In this document: positions 18,022-27,063 of the stretch, in pieces
How positions within the stretch are numbered: position 1 is the first letter of the stretch
How the letters are laid out: each line of letters starts with the position of its first letter
From: Yoonia ponticola
Lineage (GTDB): Bacteria > Pseudomonadota > Alphaproteobacteria > Rhodobacterales > Rhodobacteraceae
Direction of reading: 5' to 3'
DNA length: 64,000 nucleotides
Assembly: GCF_014199395.1 (NCBI RefSeq)
Contig: NZ_JACIJM010000008.1
Location: forward strand, 90,112-154,111
Notes under the pieces: generated by a model
Database searches by the model: none
Told to the model about the DNA's origin: nothing
Seen by the model: the letters and a program-made list of their open reading frames with translations, nothing else
Made by a program: the position numbers and the translations under genes

Positions 18022-19677
18022 ATGGCCAGCAATCAATTCGTCTATTTCATGGACGGCGTGTCCAAAACATATCCCGGCGGCAAAAAGGTGTTTGAAAACA
18101 TCCGCCTAAACTTCTTGCCCGGCGTGAAAATCGGCGTTGTCGGTGTCAACGGCACCGGTAAGTCGACCTTGATGCGGATTATGGCCGGTCAAGACAAAGA
18201 CTTCGCAGGCGAAGCATGGGCCGCCGAAGGCGCGCGTGTTGGCTACCTGCCCCAAGAACCACACTTAGACGAAACGCTAACTGTGCGTGAAAACGTCATG
18301 CTCGGCGTGGCTGACAAAAAGGCCATTCTGGACCGCTACAACGAAGTGGCGATGAACTATTCCGAAGAAACCGCCGACGAGATGGCGAAACTTCAGGACG
18401 AGATCGACGCGCAGAACCTCTGGGATCTCGACGCACAAATCGACGTGTCCATGGAAGCCTTGCGCTGCCCTGCCGACGACGCCGATGTCACAACGCTTTC
18501 CGGTGGTGAACGCCGCCGCGTCGCCCTGTGCAAACTCCTGCTCGAAGCACCAGACATGCTGCTGCTCGATGAACCGACCAACCACCTCGACGCCGAAACA
18601 ATCGCGTGGCTGCAACAGCACCTCATTGATTACAAAGGCACAATTCTGATCGTCACCCACGATCGCTACTTCCTTGACGCGATCACCGGTTGGATTTTGG
18701 AACTCGACCGTGGCTCTGGCATTCCGCACGAAGGCAACTATTCTTCGTGGTTGGAAGCCAAAGCAAAGCGGATGGAACGCGAAGCCAAAGACGACAAATC
18801 CAAGCAGAGAACGCTAGAACGCGAACTCGAATGGATGCGCCAAGGTGCAAAGGCCCGTCAGGCCAAATCCAAAGCGCGGATTGCGTCCTATAATGAGATG
18901 GCGAACCAGTCAGAGCGCGAAAAAATCGGTCGCGCCCAGATCATTATTCCAAACGGCCCGCGCCTCGGGTCCAAAGTGATCGAAGTCACCGACCTGAAAA
19001 AAGCGATGGGTGACAAATTGCTCGTCGAAGGTCTGTCCTTTGACCTGCCCCCCGGCGGCATCGTCGGCGTGATCGGGCCAAACGGCGCGGGTAAATCCAC
19101 ACTGTTCTCAATGCTGACAGGCCAAAATCAGCCGGACGAAGGCACCGTTGAATTTGGCGACACCGTGAAATTGTCCTACGTTGATCAGTCGCGCGATGCC
19201 TTGGCCGATGATACCACCGTTTGGGAAGAAATTTCCGGCGGCGCAGAAATCATCGAACTCGGCGACGCATCTATGAACTCGCGCGCATATTGCTCTGCCT
19301 TTAACTTTAAGGGCGGCGATCAGCAAAAGAAAGTTGGACTGCTTTCAGGTGGTGAACGCAACCGCGTCCACATGGCTAAACTGTTGAAATCAGGCGGAAA
19401 CGTCCTGCTTCTCGATGAACCTACAAACGATCTGGACGTTGAAACGCTCCGTGCGCTCGAAGACGCATTGGTTGATTTTGCAGGCTGCGCCGTGGTTATT
19501 TCCCACGACCGTTTCTTCCTCGACCGGATCTGCACGCACATCCTCGCCTTTGAAGGTGACGCGCATGTTGAATGGTTCCAAGGCGCGTTTTCTGACTACG
19601 AAGAAGACAAGAAAAAACGCCTCGGTGCCGATGCAACGGAACCGAAGCGTATGAAGCATAAGAAATTCGTGCGTTAA
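18022..19677 (+). CDS. ettA: Energy-dependent translational throttle protein EttA
   Basis: 551 residues. It is a soluble ABC-F ATPase that binds the ribosomal E site and gates entry into elongation according to ATP/ADP. It has two ATPase domains: Walker A GVNGTGKST and GPNGAGKST, signatures LSGGERRRVAL and LSGGERNRVHM, and Walker B LLLDEPTNHLD and LLLDEPTNDLD. The inter-domain linker (EGNYSSWLEAKAKRMEREAKDD) and the start MASNQFVYFMDGVSK are characteristic of EttA. The chosen ATG has GGAG upstream. Confidence 0.95.
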   Translation: MASNQFVYFMDGVSKTYPGGKKVFENIRLNFLPGVKIGVVGVNGTGKSTLMRIMAGQDKDFAGEAWAAEGARVGYLPQEPHLDETLTVRENVMLGVADKKAILDRYNEVAMNYSEETADEMAKLQDEIDAQNLWDLDAQIDVSMEALRCPADDADVTTLSGGERRRVALCKLLLEAPDMLLLDEPTNHLDAETIAWLQQHLIDYKGTILIVTHDRYFLDAITGWILELDRGSGIPHEGNYSSWLEAKAKRMEREAKDDKSKQRTLERELEWMRQGAKARQAKSKARIASYNEMANQSEREKIGRAQIIIPNGPRLGSKVIEVTDLKKAMGDKLLVEGLSFDLPPGGIVGVIGPNGAGKSTLFSMLTGQNQPDEGTVEFGDTVKLSYVDQSRDALADDTTVWEEISGGAEIIELGDASMNSRAYCSAFNFKGGDQQKKVGLLSGGERNRVHMAKLLKSGGNVLLLDEPTNDLDVETLRALEDALVDFAGCAVVISHDRFFLDRICTHILAFEGDAHVEWFQGAFSDYEEDKKKRLGADATEPKRMKHKKFVR

Positions 19678-19685
19678 CCAAATCA

Positions 19686-19711
19686 CGGTGTCCGGGTTCG
19701 CCCGGACGCCG
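19686..19711. terminator. Bidirectional hairpin between ettA and PhnA-like gene
   Basis: CGGTGTCCGGG (19686-19696) and CCCGGACGCCG (19701-19711) form an 11-bp stem with one wobble and a TTCG tetraloop. It fills the gap between two convergent stop codons, so it can serve both. Little T-richness follows. Confidence 0.6.
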
Positions 19712-20230
19712 TTACTTCCGCTTTACGAATTCGGTCAAAATAACGATTCGCTGACCTTCGACCTTGCCTTCGATATGCCCAGCATTGTCAGGCACCAACG
19801 AAATATTCCGTACAGCTGTGCCGCGTTTCGCCGTAAATCCTGCGCCTTTAACCGGCAAATCTTTAATTAAAACAACAGTGTCGCCGTGTTCCAGCACCAT
19901 GCCGTTGCTATCTTTGTGCACGACTTCAGCTTGCCCAACAGCGCGGGTCATCACCTCTGGCTCCAACATCATGTTCTCGCGTGCCTCGACAGCCCAGGCT
20001 TCTTCGATTCCACCCAATTTGCGCCAAACAGCGACCTGAACAGCCGGAATTCCGGACCATGCAGCGCCTTCTAGGCAGCGCCAATGAACAGAAGGTGCAT
20101 CATCCGAACGACACGTTTCGCACAACAAAACGTGATCTTCGGCAGTGACCTCAACACCGCTAAGTTGTTCAGTAGCGCCACAAAATTCGCATACGGATCC
20201 AGCACGATCCATCAATTCATCCCATCGCAT
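19712..20230 (-). CDS. PhnA-like zinc-ribbon protein
   Basis: 172 residues from the ATG giving MRWDELMDRAGSVCEFCG, with GGAG 7-8 bases upstream; a longer frame upstream is unlikely. The N-terminal CEFCG...LLCETC zinc ribbon and a C-terminal PhnA/YjdM domain (DSNGMVLEHGDTVVLIKDLPVKGAG through EGQRIVILTEFVKR) match the PhnA family. Despite the historical name, these proteins are not shown to degrade phosphonates and no phosphonate genes are near. Confidence 0.85.
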   Translation of the reverse strand: MRWDELMDRAGSVCEFCGATEQLSGVEVTAEDHVLLCETCRSDDAPSVHWRCLEGAAWSGIPAVQVAVWRKLGGIEEAWAVEARENMMLEPEVMTRAVGQAEVVHKDSNGMVLEHGDTVVLIKDLPVKGAGFTAKRGTAVRNISLVPDNAGHIEGKVEGQRIVILTEFVKRK

Positions 20231-20454
20231 ATTGTCGCTCCTTCGGCGTTTTACCGCCTCTCGCACCACAATGCCCCAAAAGCAAGCCGCGATTTTCCTT
20301 GCAACTAGGGCGACAAAAGCGCATGTAAGCTTTGCAGACGTTATTCTATCTCGACCCACTGTTTTCTTATCGGCTACAGTCCCTCGATCTAGCACTGACC
20401 ACGCCACGCCATCGCATCTCCGCGGATGGTATTGAAAACATGAAGGAAAACACG

Positions 20455-20661
20455 ATGGCTACTGGCACCGTGAAATGGTTCAACACAACTAAAGGCTTCG
20501 GCTTTATCGCTCCTGATGGCGGCTCCAAGGACGTATTCGTTCACATCTCCGCTGTTGAGCGTTCCGGCCTGACTGGCCTGCGCGACGATCAGAAAGTTAC
20601 TTTCGACATCGAAGCTGGCCGTGATGGCCGTGAGTCCGCGATCAACCTCGCACTCGCATAA
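20455..20661 (+). CDS. Cold-shock protein, CspA family (copy 1)
   Basis: 68 residues. It is a small RNA-binding OB-fold protein. RNP1 KGFGFI and RNP2 VFVHIS are both intact. The start [10 protein letters not shown] was chosen over an ATG five codons upstream because it gives the canonical family length. A 224-bp leader separates it from the divergent PhnA-like gene. A second, closely similar copy follows at 20912. A GC-rich stem (20680-20686 with 20697-20703) follows its stop. Confidence 0.95.
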   Translation: MATGTVKWFNTTKGFGFIAPDGGSKDVFVHISAVERSGLTGLRDDQKVTFDIEAGRDGRESAINLALA

Positions 20662-20911
20662 GCGCAAGCTTACGACATCGGGGCGCGCGTCTGCGGGCGC
20701 CCCACATCGCTAATTGGCTGAAGTCTGCTCATGATTGCATCGACTCGCTAAACTCTCCCTAAAATTCTTGATTTATAACGAATCCCACGTAACATTTACG
20801 TGCGCGTTACCCAATTCGACCGCTGTTCCTCTGCGTCCGGCCCCTCGTTTTTTGGCGCGACGCGCCAGTCCGCTGCAATGCCGCGAGCGGGGTCAAGAGA
20901 GGAAGATCGAC

Positions 20912-21121
20912 ATGGCTTCAGGCACTGTCAAATGGTTTAATACAACTAAAGGTTACGGATTTATCGCGCCCGATGGCGGCGCAAAAGACGTTTTCGTTCA
21001 TATTTCAGCTGTAGAACGGTCTGGGCTGACTGGTCTGCGCGACGATCAGAAGGTCAATTTTGATATCGAATCGGGGCGCGATGGACGCGAAAATGCGATC
21101 AATCTGACCGTCGCTGACTAA
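20912..21121 (+). CDS. Cold-shock protein, CspA family (copy 2)
   Basis: 69 residues, nearly identical to copy 1 in protein sequence ([32 protein letters not shown]) with RNP1 and RNP2 intact. GAGAGGAAG precedes the ATG as a strong ribosome-binding site. A 250-bp untranslated stretch separates the two copies, long enough for separate promoters and structured cold-responsive leaders. The pair looks like a tandem duplication. Confidence 0.95.
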   Translation: MASGTVKWFNTTKGYGFIAPDGGAKDVFVHISAVERSGLTGLRDDQKVNFDIESGRDGRENAINLTVAD

Positions 21122-21134
21122 ACGACGCCAATCA

Positions 21135-21170
21135 CGCAGGTGCGCTGTCGTGGCGCCCTGCACCGTTTTT
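21135..21170 (+). terminator. Terminator after second cold-shock gene
   Basis: GCAGGTGCGC pairs with GCGCCCTGC (one bulged T) around a short loop and is followed by a T5 run (21166-21170). It sits between the cold-shock gene and the convergent esterase gene, overlapping the latter's last codon. Confidence 0.6.
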
Positions 21171-21855
21171 AATCTGCGAGTCCTTTCGCAAACGTTAAAA
21201 CATCCGGTCCCATTGCGGCGACAATCACCTTCACGCCGTCCGCATTCGGATGAATCCCGTCCCGTTGCATGTACTCTGAAACGCCGTCTTGCATACCAGC
21301 GACAGCCTGTAACCCTTGGAAAAAGCCAGGGAAAAGCGGGACGTCAAACTCCGCCGCAAGCTCGCTATACATTGCATTAAACGCCGTTTGATATTCCGGG
21401 CCGTAGTTACTGCCAGCACGAAGCCCGACAAGCATCACATCCACATCTTTGCTCGCAGCGACCTCTAAAATCCGACGTAGATTCGCGCGACTACCCGCAG
21501 GGTCAAGCCCGCGCAGGTAATCATTCCCACCCAACGCGACAATCATCCCATCGACATCCGGTGTCAGCGTCCAATCGACTCGCGACAAACCACCTGCAGT
21601 TGTGTCGCCCGACACGCCAGCATTGCGCAAGTCGACCTCGATCCCCTGCCCTTCCAGCCACGCATCCATCTGCGGCACGAATCCGTCACCTTGTGACAAC
21701 CCGTATCCTGCCGTCAGGCTATCGCCCAAGGCCGCGATCACCAATTCGTCGGCTGCTGCGTAACCAGTTGTCAGGACTGTGACCATACAAAGGTTGCGGA
21801 CCACCCCGACTGCCCCATATCCAAAGGTGAAAACATTGTTAAAGGCGCGTGCCAT
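21169..21855 (-). CDS. Arylesterase / TesA-like SGNH hydrolase
   Basis: 228 residues from the ATG at 21855. All four SGNH blocks are present: GDSLTAGYG (Ser), AGVSGDTTAGG (Gly), GGNDYLRG (Asn) and DGIHPNADG (Asp-x-x-His). A hydrophobic stretch ending in TTGYAAADE looks like a signal peptide, so the enzyme is probably periplasmic and hydrolyses acyl or aryl esters. It is divergent from ybbA as in the tesA-ybbA-ybbP locus of E. coli. The start is uncertain: the ATG shares bases with the ybbA ATG, and ATG 21786 would give a shorter form. Confidence 0.85.
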   Translation of the reverse strand: MARAFNNVFTFGYGAVGVVRNLCMVTVLTTGYAAADELVIAALGDSLTAGYGLSQGDGFVPQMDAWLEGQGIEVDLRNAGVSGDTTAGGLSRVDWTLTPDVDGMIVALGGNDYLRGLDPAGSRANLRRILEVAASKDVDVMLVGLRAGSNYGPEYQTAFNAMYSELAAEFDVPLFPGFFQGLQAVAGMQDGVSEYMQRDGIHPNADGVKVIVAAMGPDVLTFAKGLAD

Positions 21856-22540
21856 GACTGATCCCGTTCTAACTTTATCCGACGTCTCGTTAACCTTGAT
21901 GGGGAACGCTGGCCCTGTCGATATCTTGCACGACATTGTGTTGAACGTGGCCTCTGGTGAAACGGTCGGGTTAGTCGGGCCAAGCGGGTCGGGCAAATCA
22001 TCGCTCCTCATGGTGATGGGCGGGTTAGAGTTGGCGTCGTCGGGACAGGTCCACGCCTTGGGCCAAGAGTTGACTGCCATGAACGAAGACGAACTCGCCC
22101 GCTTTCGTAGGGATAACATGGGGGTGGTGTTCCAATCTTTCCACCTCATCCCGACAATGACGGCGTTGGAAAATGTAGCGACCCCGTTGGAATTAGCGCG
22201 CGACAAGGACGCATTCGCCAAGGCGCGCGCCGAGTTAGAGGCCGTGGGATTGGGCAACCGCATCAACCACTACCCCAGTCAAATGTCCGGCGGCGAACAG
22301 CAACGGGTTGCCCTCGCGCGTGCCTCCGCGCCACGCCCGCGCATCTTGCTTGCTGACGAACCCACTGGAAACCTTGATGAAACCAATGGCCAAGCGATCA
22401 TGGACCTTTTGTTCGCATTGCGCGATCGGCACGGCGCAACGCTGATCATGGTCACGCATTCGCAAGACCTTGCCAGACGCTGCGACCGGATTATTCGCCT
22501 GCGCGATGGCCGCGTTGATACAGCATTGGCAGCCGCATGA
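21854..22540 (+). CDS. ybbA: ABC transporter ATP-binding protein (YbbA/LolD-like)
   Basis: 228 residues. Walker A GPSGSGKSS, signature MSGGEQQRVALARA and Walker B ILLADEPTGNLDE are intact, as in the MacB/LolD/YbbA class. It pairs with the large permease encoded downstream (4-bp ATGA overlap). The E. coli YbbAP complex lies beside tesA in the same divergent order, and by analogy may move hydrophobic molecules through the envelope; the substrate here is unknown. Confidence 0.88.
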   Translation: MTDPVLTLSDVSLTLMGNAGPVDILHDIVLNVASGETVGLVGPSGSGKSSLLMVMGGLELASSGQVHALGQELTAMNEDELARFRRDNMGVVFQSFHLIPTMTALENVATPLELARDKDAFAKARAELEAVGLGNRINHYPSQMSGGEQQRVALARASAPRPRILLADEPTGNLDETNGQAIMDLLFALRDRHGATLIMVTHSQDLARRCDRIIRLRDGRVDTALAAA

Positions 22541-25044
22541 GCCTTGTGATAGCGGCTCGTTTCGCAAGACGGGAATTGCGTGGCGGTTTGCACGGCTTTC
22601 GCATTTTTCTCGCCTGCCTCGCACTTGGTGTTGCGGCTATCGCAGCCGTCGGAACCGTCCGCGCAGGCATCCAAGCGGGGCTCGACCGCGAAGGTGCAGC
22701 CCTTCTTGGCGGTGATGCAGAGGTCGAACTGACCTACCGTTTCGCCCGCGAAAATGAGTTGACCTACCTGAACAGCATCGCCGAAACAGTATCAGAAACC
22801 GTCGATTTCAGGTCTATGGCCGTCACGGAAAGCGAAGACCGTGCATTAACCCAAATCCGTGCTGTCGATGATTTTTATCCGCTCATCGGACAGGTGATCC
22901 TGACCCCCGAAATGCCCCTGTTCGACGCCTTGGCTGATAATGGCGCGGTCATGGAAAAGGTGCTTGTTGACCGTCTTGGATTGGCGCCTGGCGACACGTT
23001 TCGGCTTGGCACAGAAACGTTCCACCTCAGCGCGATCCTCACCAAATATCCCGACAATGCGTCAGGTGGGTTTGGGCTAGGTCCGCGCACGATTGTTCGT
23101 ATTGATGCGCTTAAAAATTCTGGCCTCATCGCAGAAGGGACATTGTTTTCAACGCAATACCGGCTTGATCTACCAGACGGAATAGACCTGCAAACAGTAG
23201 AGGATGAGACAAAAGAAACGCTTGCCGATGCAGGCTTACGGTGGCGCGATAGTAGACGCGGCGCGGGTGGCACCGAACGTTTCGTAGCACAAATCGGGTC
23301 GTTTCTGATCCTCATGGGATTGGCTGGATTGGCCGTCGGCGGTGTCGGCGTTTCAGCCGCAGTGCAGTCATATTTGGCGGGCAAAACCGGTGTCATTGCG
23401 ACGCTCAAGACGCTTGGTGCTACACGCAAAACGATCTTTTTAACCTACTTTTTACAGATCGGCGCATTAACCATTATGGGTGTCGCAATCGGCATCATCG
23501 TCGGCGGCGCGTTACCCGTCATCTTCGCGCCTCTCATCGAAGCCAATCTGCCGATCCCCGCAGAGTTCACCTTTGATCCCCGCCCCTTGGGCGAAGCCGC
23601 AATTTACGGCTTACTTGCTGCGCTAATTTTCACACTCTGGCCGCTCGCCAAAACCGACGATATCCGCGCTGCAACGCTATTCCGAGATGCATTCGGCGCG
23701 ACAAAGTCTCTGCCGAAAATCGGCTACATCCTGACGACAATTGCGCTGATCGGATTGCTCGTCGGCCTCGCTATCCTATTCTCAGGGAACGCTTTTCTGA
23801 CACTTTGGACAACCGGCGGCATCATGACCGCCCTGCTCTTACTTGTGCTCGCTTCAGTCGTTATCCGCTTTATAGCGCGACGCCTACGACGCGCCTCGCG
23901 TGGCCGCACGTCACTACGCCTCGCGCTCGGTTCAATCGGCGCAAGGGGCGGTGAAGCGACCGCGGTCGTCCTGTCGCTGGGCCTCGGTCTTTCGGTCTTG
24001 GCAAGCGTCGGCCAAATCGATGCGAACCTGCGCAATTCACTAAGCAGCCAACTACCAAAGAACGCGCCGTCCTACTTTTTCGTCGATATCCAACCAGACC
24101 AAATAGACGGTTTTACTACACGCCTGCAGGATGATCCGGCGGTAAGTAACTTGGAAACCGCGCCGATGCTGCGCGGCGTGATCACATCAATCAACGGGCA
24201 AAACGCCGAGACGTTTACCGACGGCCATTGGGTCGTGCGCGGCGATCGCGGTGTCACTTATGCGGACGCTATGCCTGACGGCACGACGATTACCGAAGGT
24301 GAATGGTGGCCCGCGAATTACGATGGACCGCCGCTGATCAGCTTTTCTGACGAAGAGGCCCGCGAGATGGGCCTGTCGATCGGTGACGCGTTAGTCGTTA
24401 ACATTTTGGGTCGCGATATTACCGCGACCATCGCTAGCTTTCGCGAGGTCAGCTTTGAAAACGCAGGCATGGGGTTCGTCATCGCGATGAACCAATCCGC
24501 ACTGGCCGGCGCCCCACATAGTTGGATTTCAACGGTTTACGCCGAAGAAAACGCTGAAGCCCAGATTTTGCGCGACCTCGCGACCGCTTATCCAAACATC
24601 ACCGCAATCCGTATTCGCGACGCGATTGCCCAAGTCATTACGTTAATAAGTGGCATATCAGCGGCCACCCGATACGGGGCGCTTGCCACCTTGTTAACCG
24701 GATTTCTGGTCCTGATCGGCGCAGCCGCTGCGGGTGAACGCGCGCGGACGTATGAGGCCGCCGTGCTGAAAACATTAGGTGCGTCGCGCAAGCAGATTTT
24801 GTTCAGTTTCGCCCTGCGTGCAGCCTTGCTCGGGTTGGCCGCAGGGGGCGTTGCCCTCGGCGCGGGGATTTTGGGTGGCTGGGCCGTGTCGACTTACATC
24901 ATGGAAACCGATTATACGGTGATTTGGTCAAACGCATTGCTGATCATCGGCGGGGGTGTCATGGCATCACTCGCGGCGGGATTAGTGTTTGCGATCCGTC
25001 CGTTAGCAGCAAAACCGGCACAAGTATTAAGGGCACGCGAATGA
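22537..25044 (+). CDS. ybbP: ABC transporter permease with two FtsX domains (YbbP-like)
   Basis: 835 residues. An N-terminal membrane helix (about 20-45) is followed by a periplasmic domain, an FtsX-type helix block near residues 250-380, further helices near 390-445, a second periplasmic domain and a final FtsX block from about 700 to the end. This duplicated FtsX layout and length match YbbP. It overlaps ybbA by 4 bp and the next gene by 4 bp, so the three are one transcription unit. Confidence 0.88.
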   Translation: MSLVIAARFARRELRGGLHGFRIFLACLALGVAAIAAVGTVRAGIQAGLDREGAALLGGDAEVELTYRFARENELTYLNSIAETVSETVDFRSMAVTESEDRALTQIRAVDDFYPLIGQVILTPEMPLFDALADNGAVMEKVLVDRLGLAPGDTFRLGTETFHLSAILTKYPDNASGGFGLGPRTIVRIDALKNSGLIAEGTLFSTQYRLDLPDGIDLQTVEDETKETLADAGLRWRDSRRGAGGTERFVAQIGSFLILMGLAGLAVGGVGVSAAVQSYLAGKTGVIATLKTLGATRKTIFLTYFLQIGALTIMGVAIGIIVGGALPVIFAPLIEANLPIPAEFTFDPRPLGEAAIYGLLAALIFTLWPLAKTDDIRAATLFRDAFGATKSLPKIGYILTTIALIGLLVGLAILFSGNAFLTLWTTGGIMTALLLLVLASVVIRFIARRLRRASRGRTSLRLALGSIGARGGEATAVVLSLGLGLSVLASVGQIDANLRNSLSSQLPKNAPSYFFVDIQPDQIDGFTTRLQDDPAVSNLETAPMLRGVITSINGQNAETFTDGHWVVRGDRGVTYADAMPDGTTITEGEWWPANYDGPPLISFSDEEAREMGLSIGDALVVNILGRDITATIASFREVSFENAGMGFVIAMNQSALAGAPHSWISTVYAEENAEAQILRDLATAYPNITAIRIRDAIAQVITLISGISAATRYGALATLLTGFLVLIGAAAAGERARTYEAAVLKTLGASRKQILFSFALRAALLGLAAGGVALGAGILGGWAVSTYIMETDYTVIWSNALLIIGGGVMASLAAGLVFAIRPLAAKPAQVLRARE

Positions 25045-25556
25045 ACGATCCACAATTTTTCGGGTATGGCAGCCTCGTTAACCTTAAAACGCACGGTTAT
25101 GTGCAGCCACAACGCGCCCAAGTGACGGGTTGGCGGCGGATTTGGCGCAGTACGACACATAGCAAGGTGGCGATCCTATCCGTGACCCCAGACGCCAATA
25201 CAACCCTAGACGGTATCGTTGCGCAGGTGCCAAACGCGGATTGGGTCGCACTTGATGCTCGTGAACGCGCTTATACACGTCAGATTCAGGCGAATGGCGT
25301 TGCGATTTACGAGATCACGGACGAGATTATTCACCCGGAATCCGGCCCGCATCCAATTTTGCGCAGCTACCTCGATGTGGTTATCCAAGGCTATTTGACC
25401 GAATTTGGTCCCGTTGGTGCCGCACGATTTTTCGAAACCACCGACAATTGGGGCCCGATCACAGATGATCGCGACGCCCCACGATATCCACGGCATCAAC
25501 AGCTAAGTGCTGATGAAACCGCGTTTGTTGACAAGCACTTAGCGGCACTTCGTTAG
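25041..25556 (+). CDS. Gamma-glutamylcyclotransferase-like protein
   Basis: 171 residues. The N-terminal FGYGSLVN motif is the family's substrate-binding loop, followed by a W-R-R-I-W segment and a DGIVAQVPNADWVALDARERAY region that includes the usual catalytic glutamate. Members act on gamma-glutamyl peptides or related metabolites in the cytoplasm. It is coupled to ybbP by an ATGA overlap; the functional reason is unclear. Confidence 0.8.
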   Translation: MNDPQFFGYGSLVNLKTHGYVQPQRAQVTGWRRIWRSTTHSKVAILSVTPDANTTLDGIVAQVPNADWVALDARERAYTRQIQANGVAIYEITDEIIHPESGPHPILRSYLDVVIQGYLTEFGPVGAARFFETTDNWGPITDDRDAPRYPRHQQLSADETAFVDKHLAALR

Positions 25557-25572
25557 AAGTACCGCGCAGTAT

Positions 25573-26892
25573 TTAGACCTTTGGTTTTGTTTGCAACAAC
25601 GGCATAACGTCGGCCATCTCGGGACCGCGCTGCAGACCTGTCACAGCTTGGCGCAAAGGCATGAACAATTGCTTACCCTTGCGACCAGTCGCGTCTTTGA
25701 CCTCTGCAGTCCAATTGGACCACGTGTCCGCCGCGTAGGGTGGTTCGTCCAACATATCAAAGGCTTGTGCGACAAATTCACGGTCTTCGTCAGCGATCAG
25801 CGGTGTCGCCCCGTCGCGGAACAAGTCCCACCATGCGGGCAGATCGTCCAGTGTTGCGATGTTGCCTTTGACCACATCCCAGAATGCTGCGGCCAAATTA
25901 TCGGGCACGCCAGCCGCTACGATTTTGTCGGCAACAGCGGTGTGATCCAGCGTCGCGAGGTAACGCGCCGTGAGTGGTTTCAGGTCTTCTGCGTCGAATT
26001 TCGTCGGCGCAGATCCGAACTTGGAAATGTCGAACCCTTCTACGATTTCGGCGATGTTCGCACGCAACTCAACCGGATCGGACGAGCCGAGCCGCGCCAT
26101 CAAAGACAGGACCGCCATCGGCGCGATGCCGTTCGCGCGAAGGTCTTTTAATGCCAATGTTCCTAGACGTTTAGACAACGCTTCGCCTTGTGGACCAGTC
26201 AGCAAAGAATGGTGCGAGAACGACGGCACGGTGCCGCCCAATGCTTGAATAATCTGGATTTGTGTCGCGGTATTTGTGACGTGATCAGAGCCGCGCACAA
26301 CGTGGGTCAGGCCCATTTCTGTGTCGTCAACCACGGACGCCAAGGTGTACAAAATCTGGCCGTCGTTTTTGAACAAAACCGGATCGGAAACAGAGGCGGC
26401 GTCGATGGAAATATCGCCGATGATGCCGTCTTTCCATTCGATACGTTCGTGATCCAGTTTGAAACGCCAATGCGATCCGCGCTCGGCACGCAGTTTGTCT
26501 TTTTCTTCTTCGGACAACGCCAAAGCACCACGGTCATAGACCGGCGGTTTGCCCATGTTGAGCTGCTTTTTCCGCTTCAGATCCAGCTCTACTGGTGTCT
26601 CGAAACACTCATAAAGACGGCCCATGTCGATCAGTTTTTGCTTGGCATCAAGGTAGCGATCCATGCGTGCAGACTGATGTTCAACGCGGTCCCAGTCGAT
26701 GCCGAGCCACGTCAGATCGTCCTTAATGCCTTGAACATACTCATCTTTTGAGCGTTCTGGGTCGGTGTCATCAATCCGCAGAATGAACGTCCCGCCGGAT
26801 TGACGAGCGATGGCGTAGTTGAACAAGGCAGCGCGAAGGTTGCCGATGTGCAGCCAACCGGTGGGCGAAGGGGCGAAACGAGTCGTGGTCAT
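25573..26892 (-). CDS. gltX: Glutamate--tRNA ligase
   Basis: 439 residues from the ATG giving MTTTRFAPSPTGWLHIGN. It charges tRNA-Glu (and possibly tRNA-Gln, as in many alphaproteobacteria). The HIGH motif is WLHIGN, the KMSKS motif is ALSKRLG near residue 240, and RIDDTDPERS follows the first motif as usual. Longer upstream reading is rejected because the family begins at this point. Alphaproteobacteria often have two GltX paralogs; only one is in this window, so discriminating versus non-discriminating type is not settled. Confidence 0.95.
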   Translation of the reverse strand: MTTTRFAPSPTGWLHIGNLRAALFNYAIARQSGGTFILRIDDTDPERSKDEYVQGIKDDLTWLGIDWDRVEHQSARMDRYLDAKQKLIDMGRLYECFETPVELDLKRKKQLNMGKPPVYDRGALALSEEEKDKLRAERGSHWRFKLDHERIEWKDGIIGDISIDAASVSDPVLFKNDGQILYTLASVVDDTEMGLTHVVRGSDHVTNTATQIQIIQALGGTVPSFSHHSLLTGPQGEALSKRLGTLALKDLRANGIAPMAVLSLMARLGSSDPVELRANIAEIVEGFDISKFGSAPTKFDAEDLKPLTARYLATLDHTAVADKIVAAGVPDNLAAAFWDVVKGNIATLDDLPAWWDLFRDGATPLIADEDREFVAQAFDMLDEPPYAADTWSNWTAEVKDATGRKGKQLFMPLRQAVTGLQRGPEMADVMPLLQTKPKV

Positions 26893-27063
26893 GGGGCATC
26901 TCCTGTTAGCGCCATTGACCATGACACAGCGAGATTGTCCAGTTTCGCGCTGGGGCTGCAGCGTGGCACCGTACAAAATGCGTTAATAAACGCCGCTAAA
27001 CCGCCAAATTCGACTGTCACAAGGCGTGCACAACCTGTGCACAACGCGTGCACTGGTAAGACA

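Noticed and set aside
19712..20230. Phosphonate utilisation gene
   Set aside because: PhnA-like proteins keep an old name; no C-P lyase or phosphonate transport genes are nearby.
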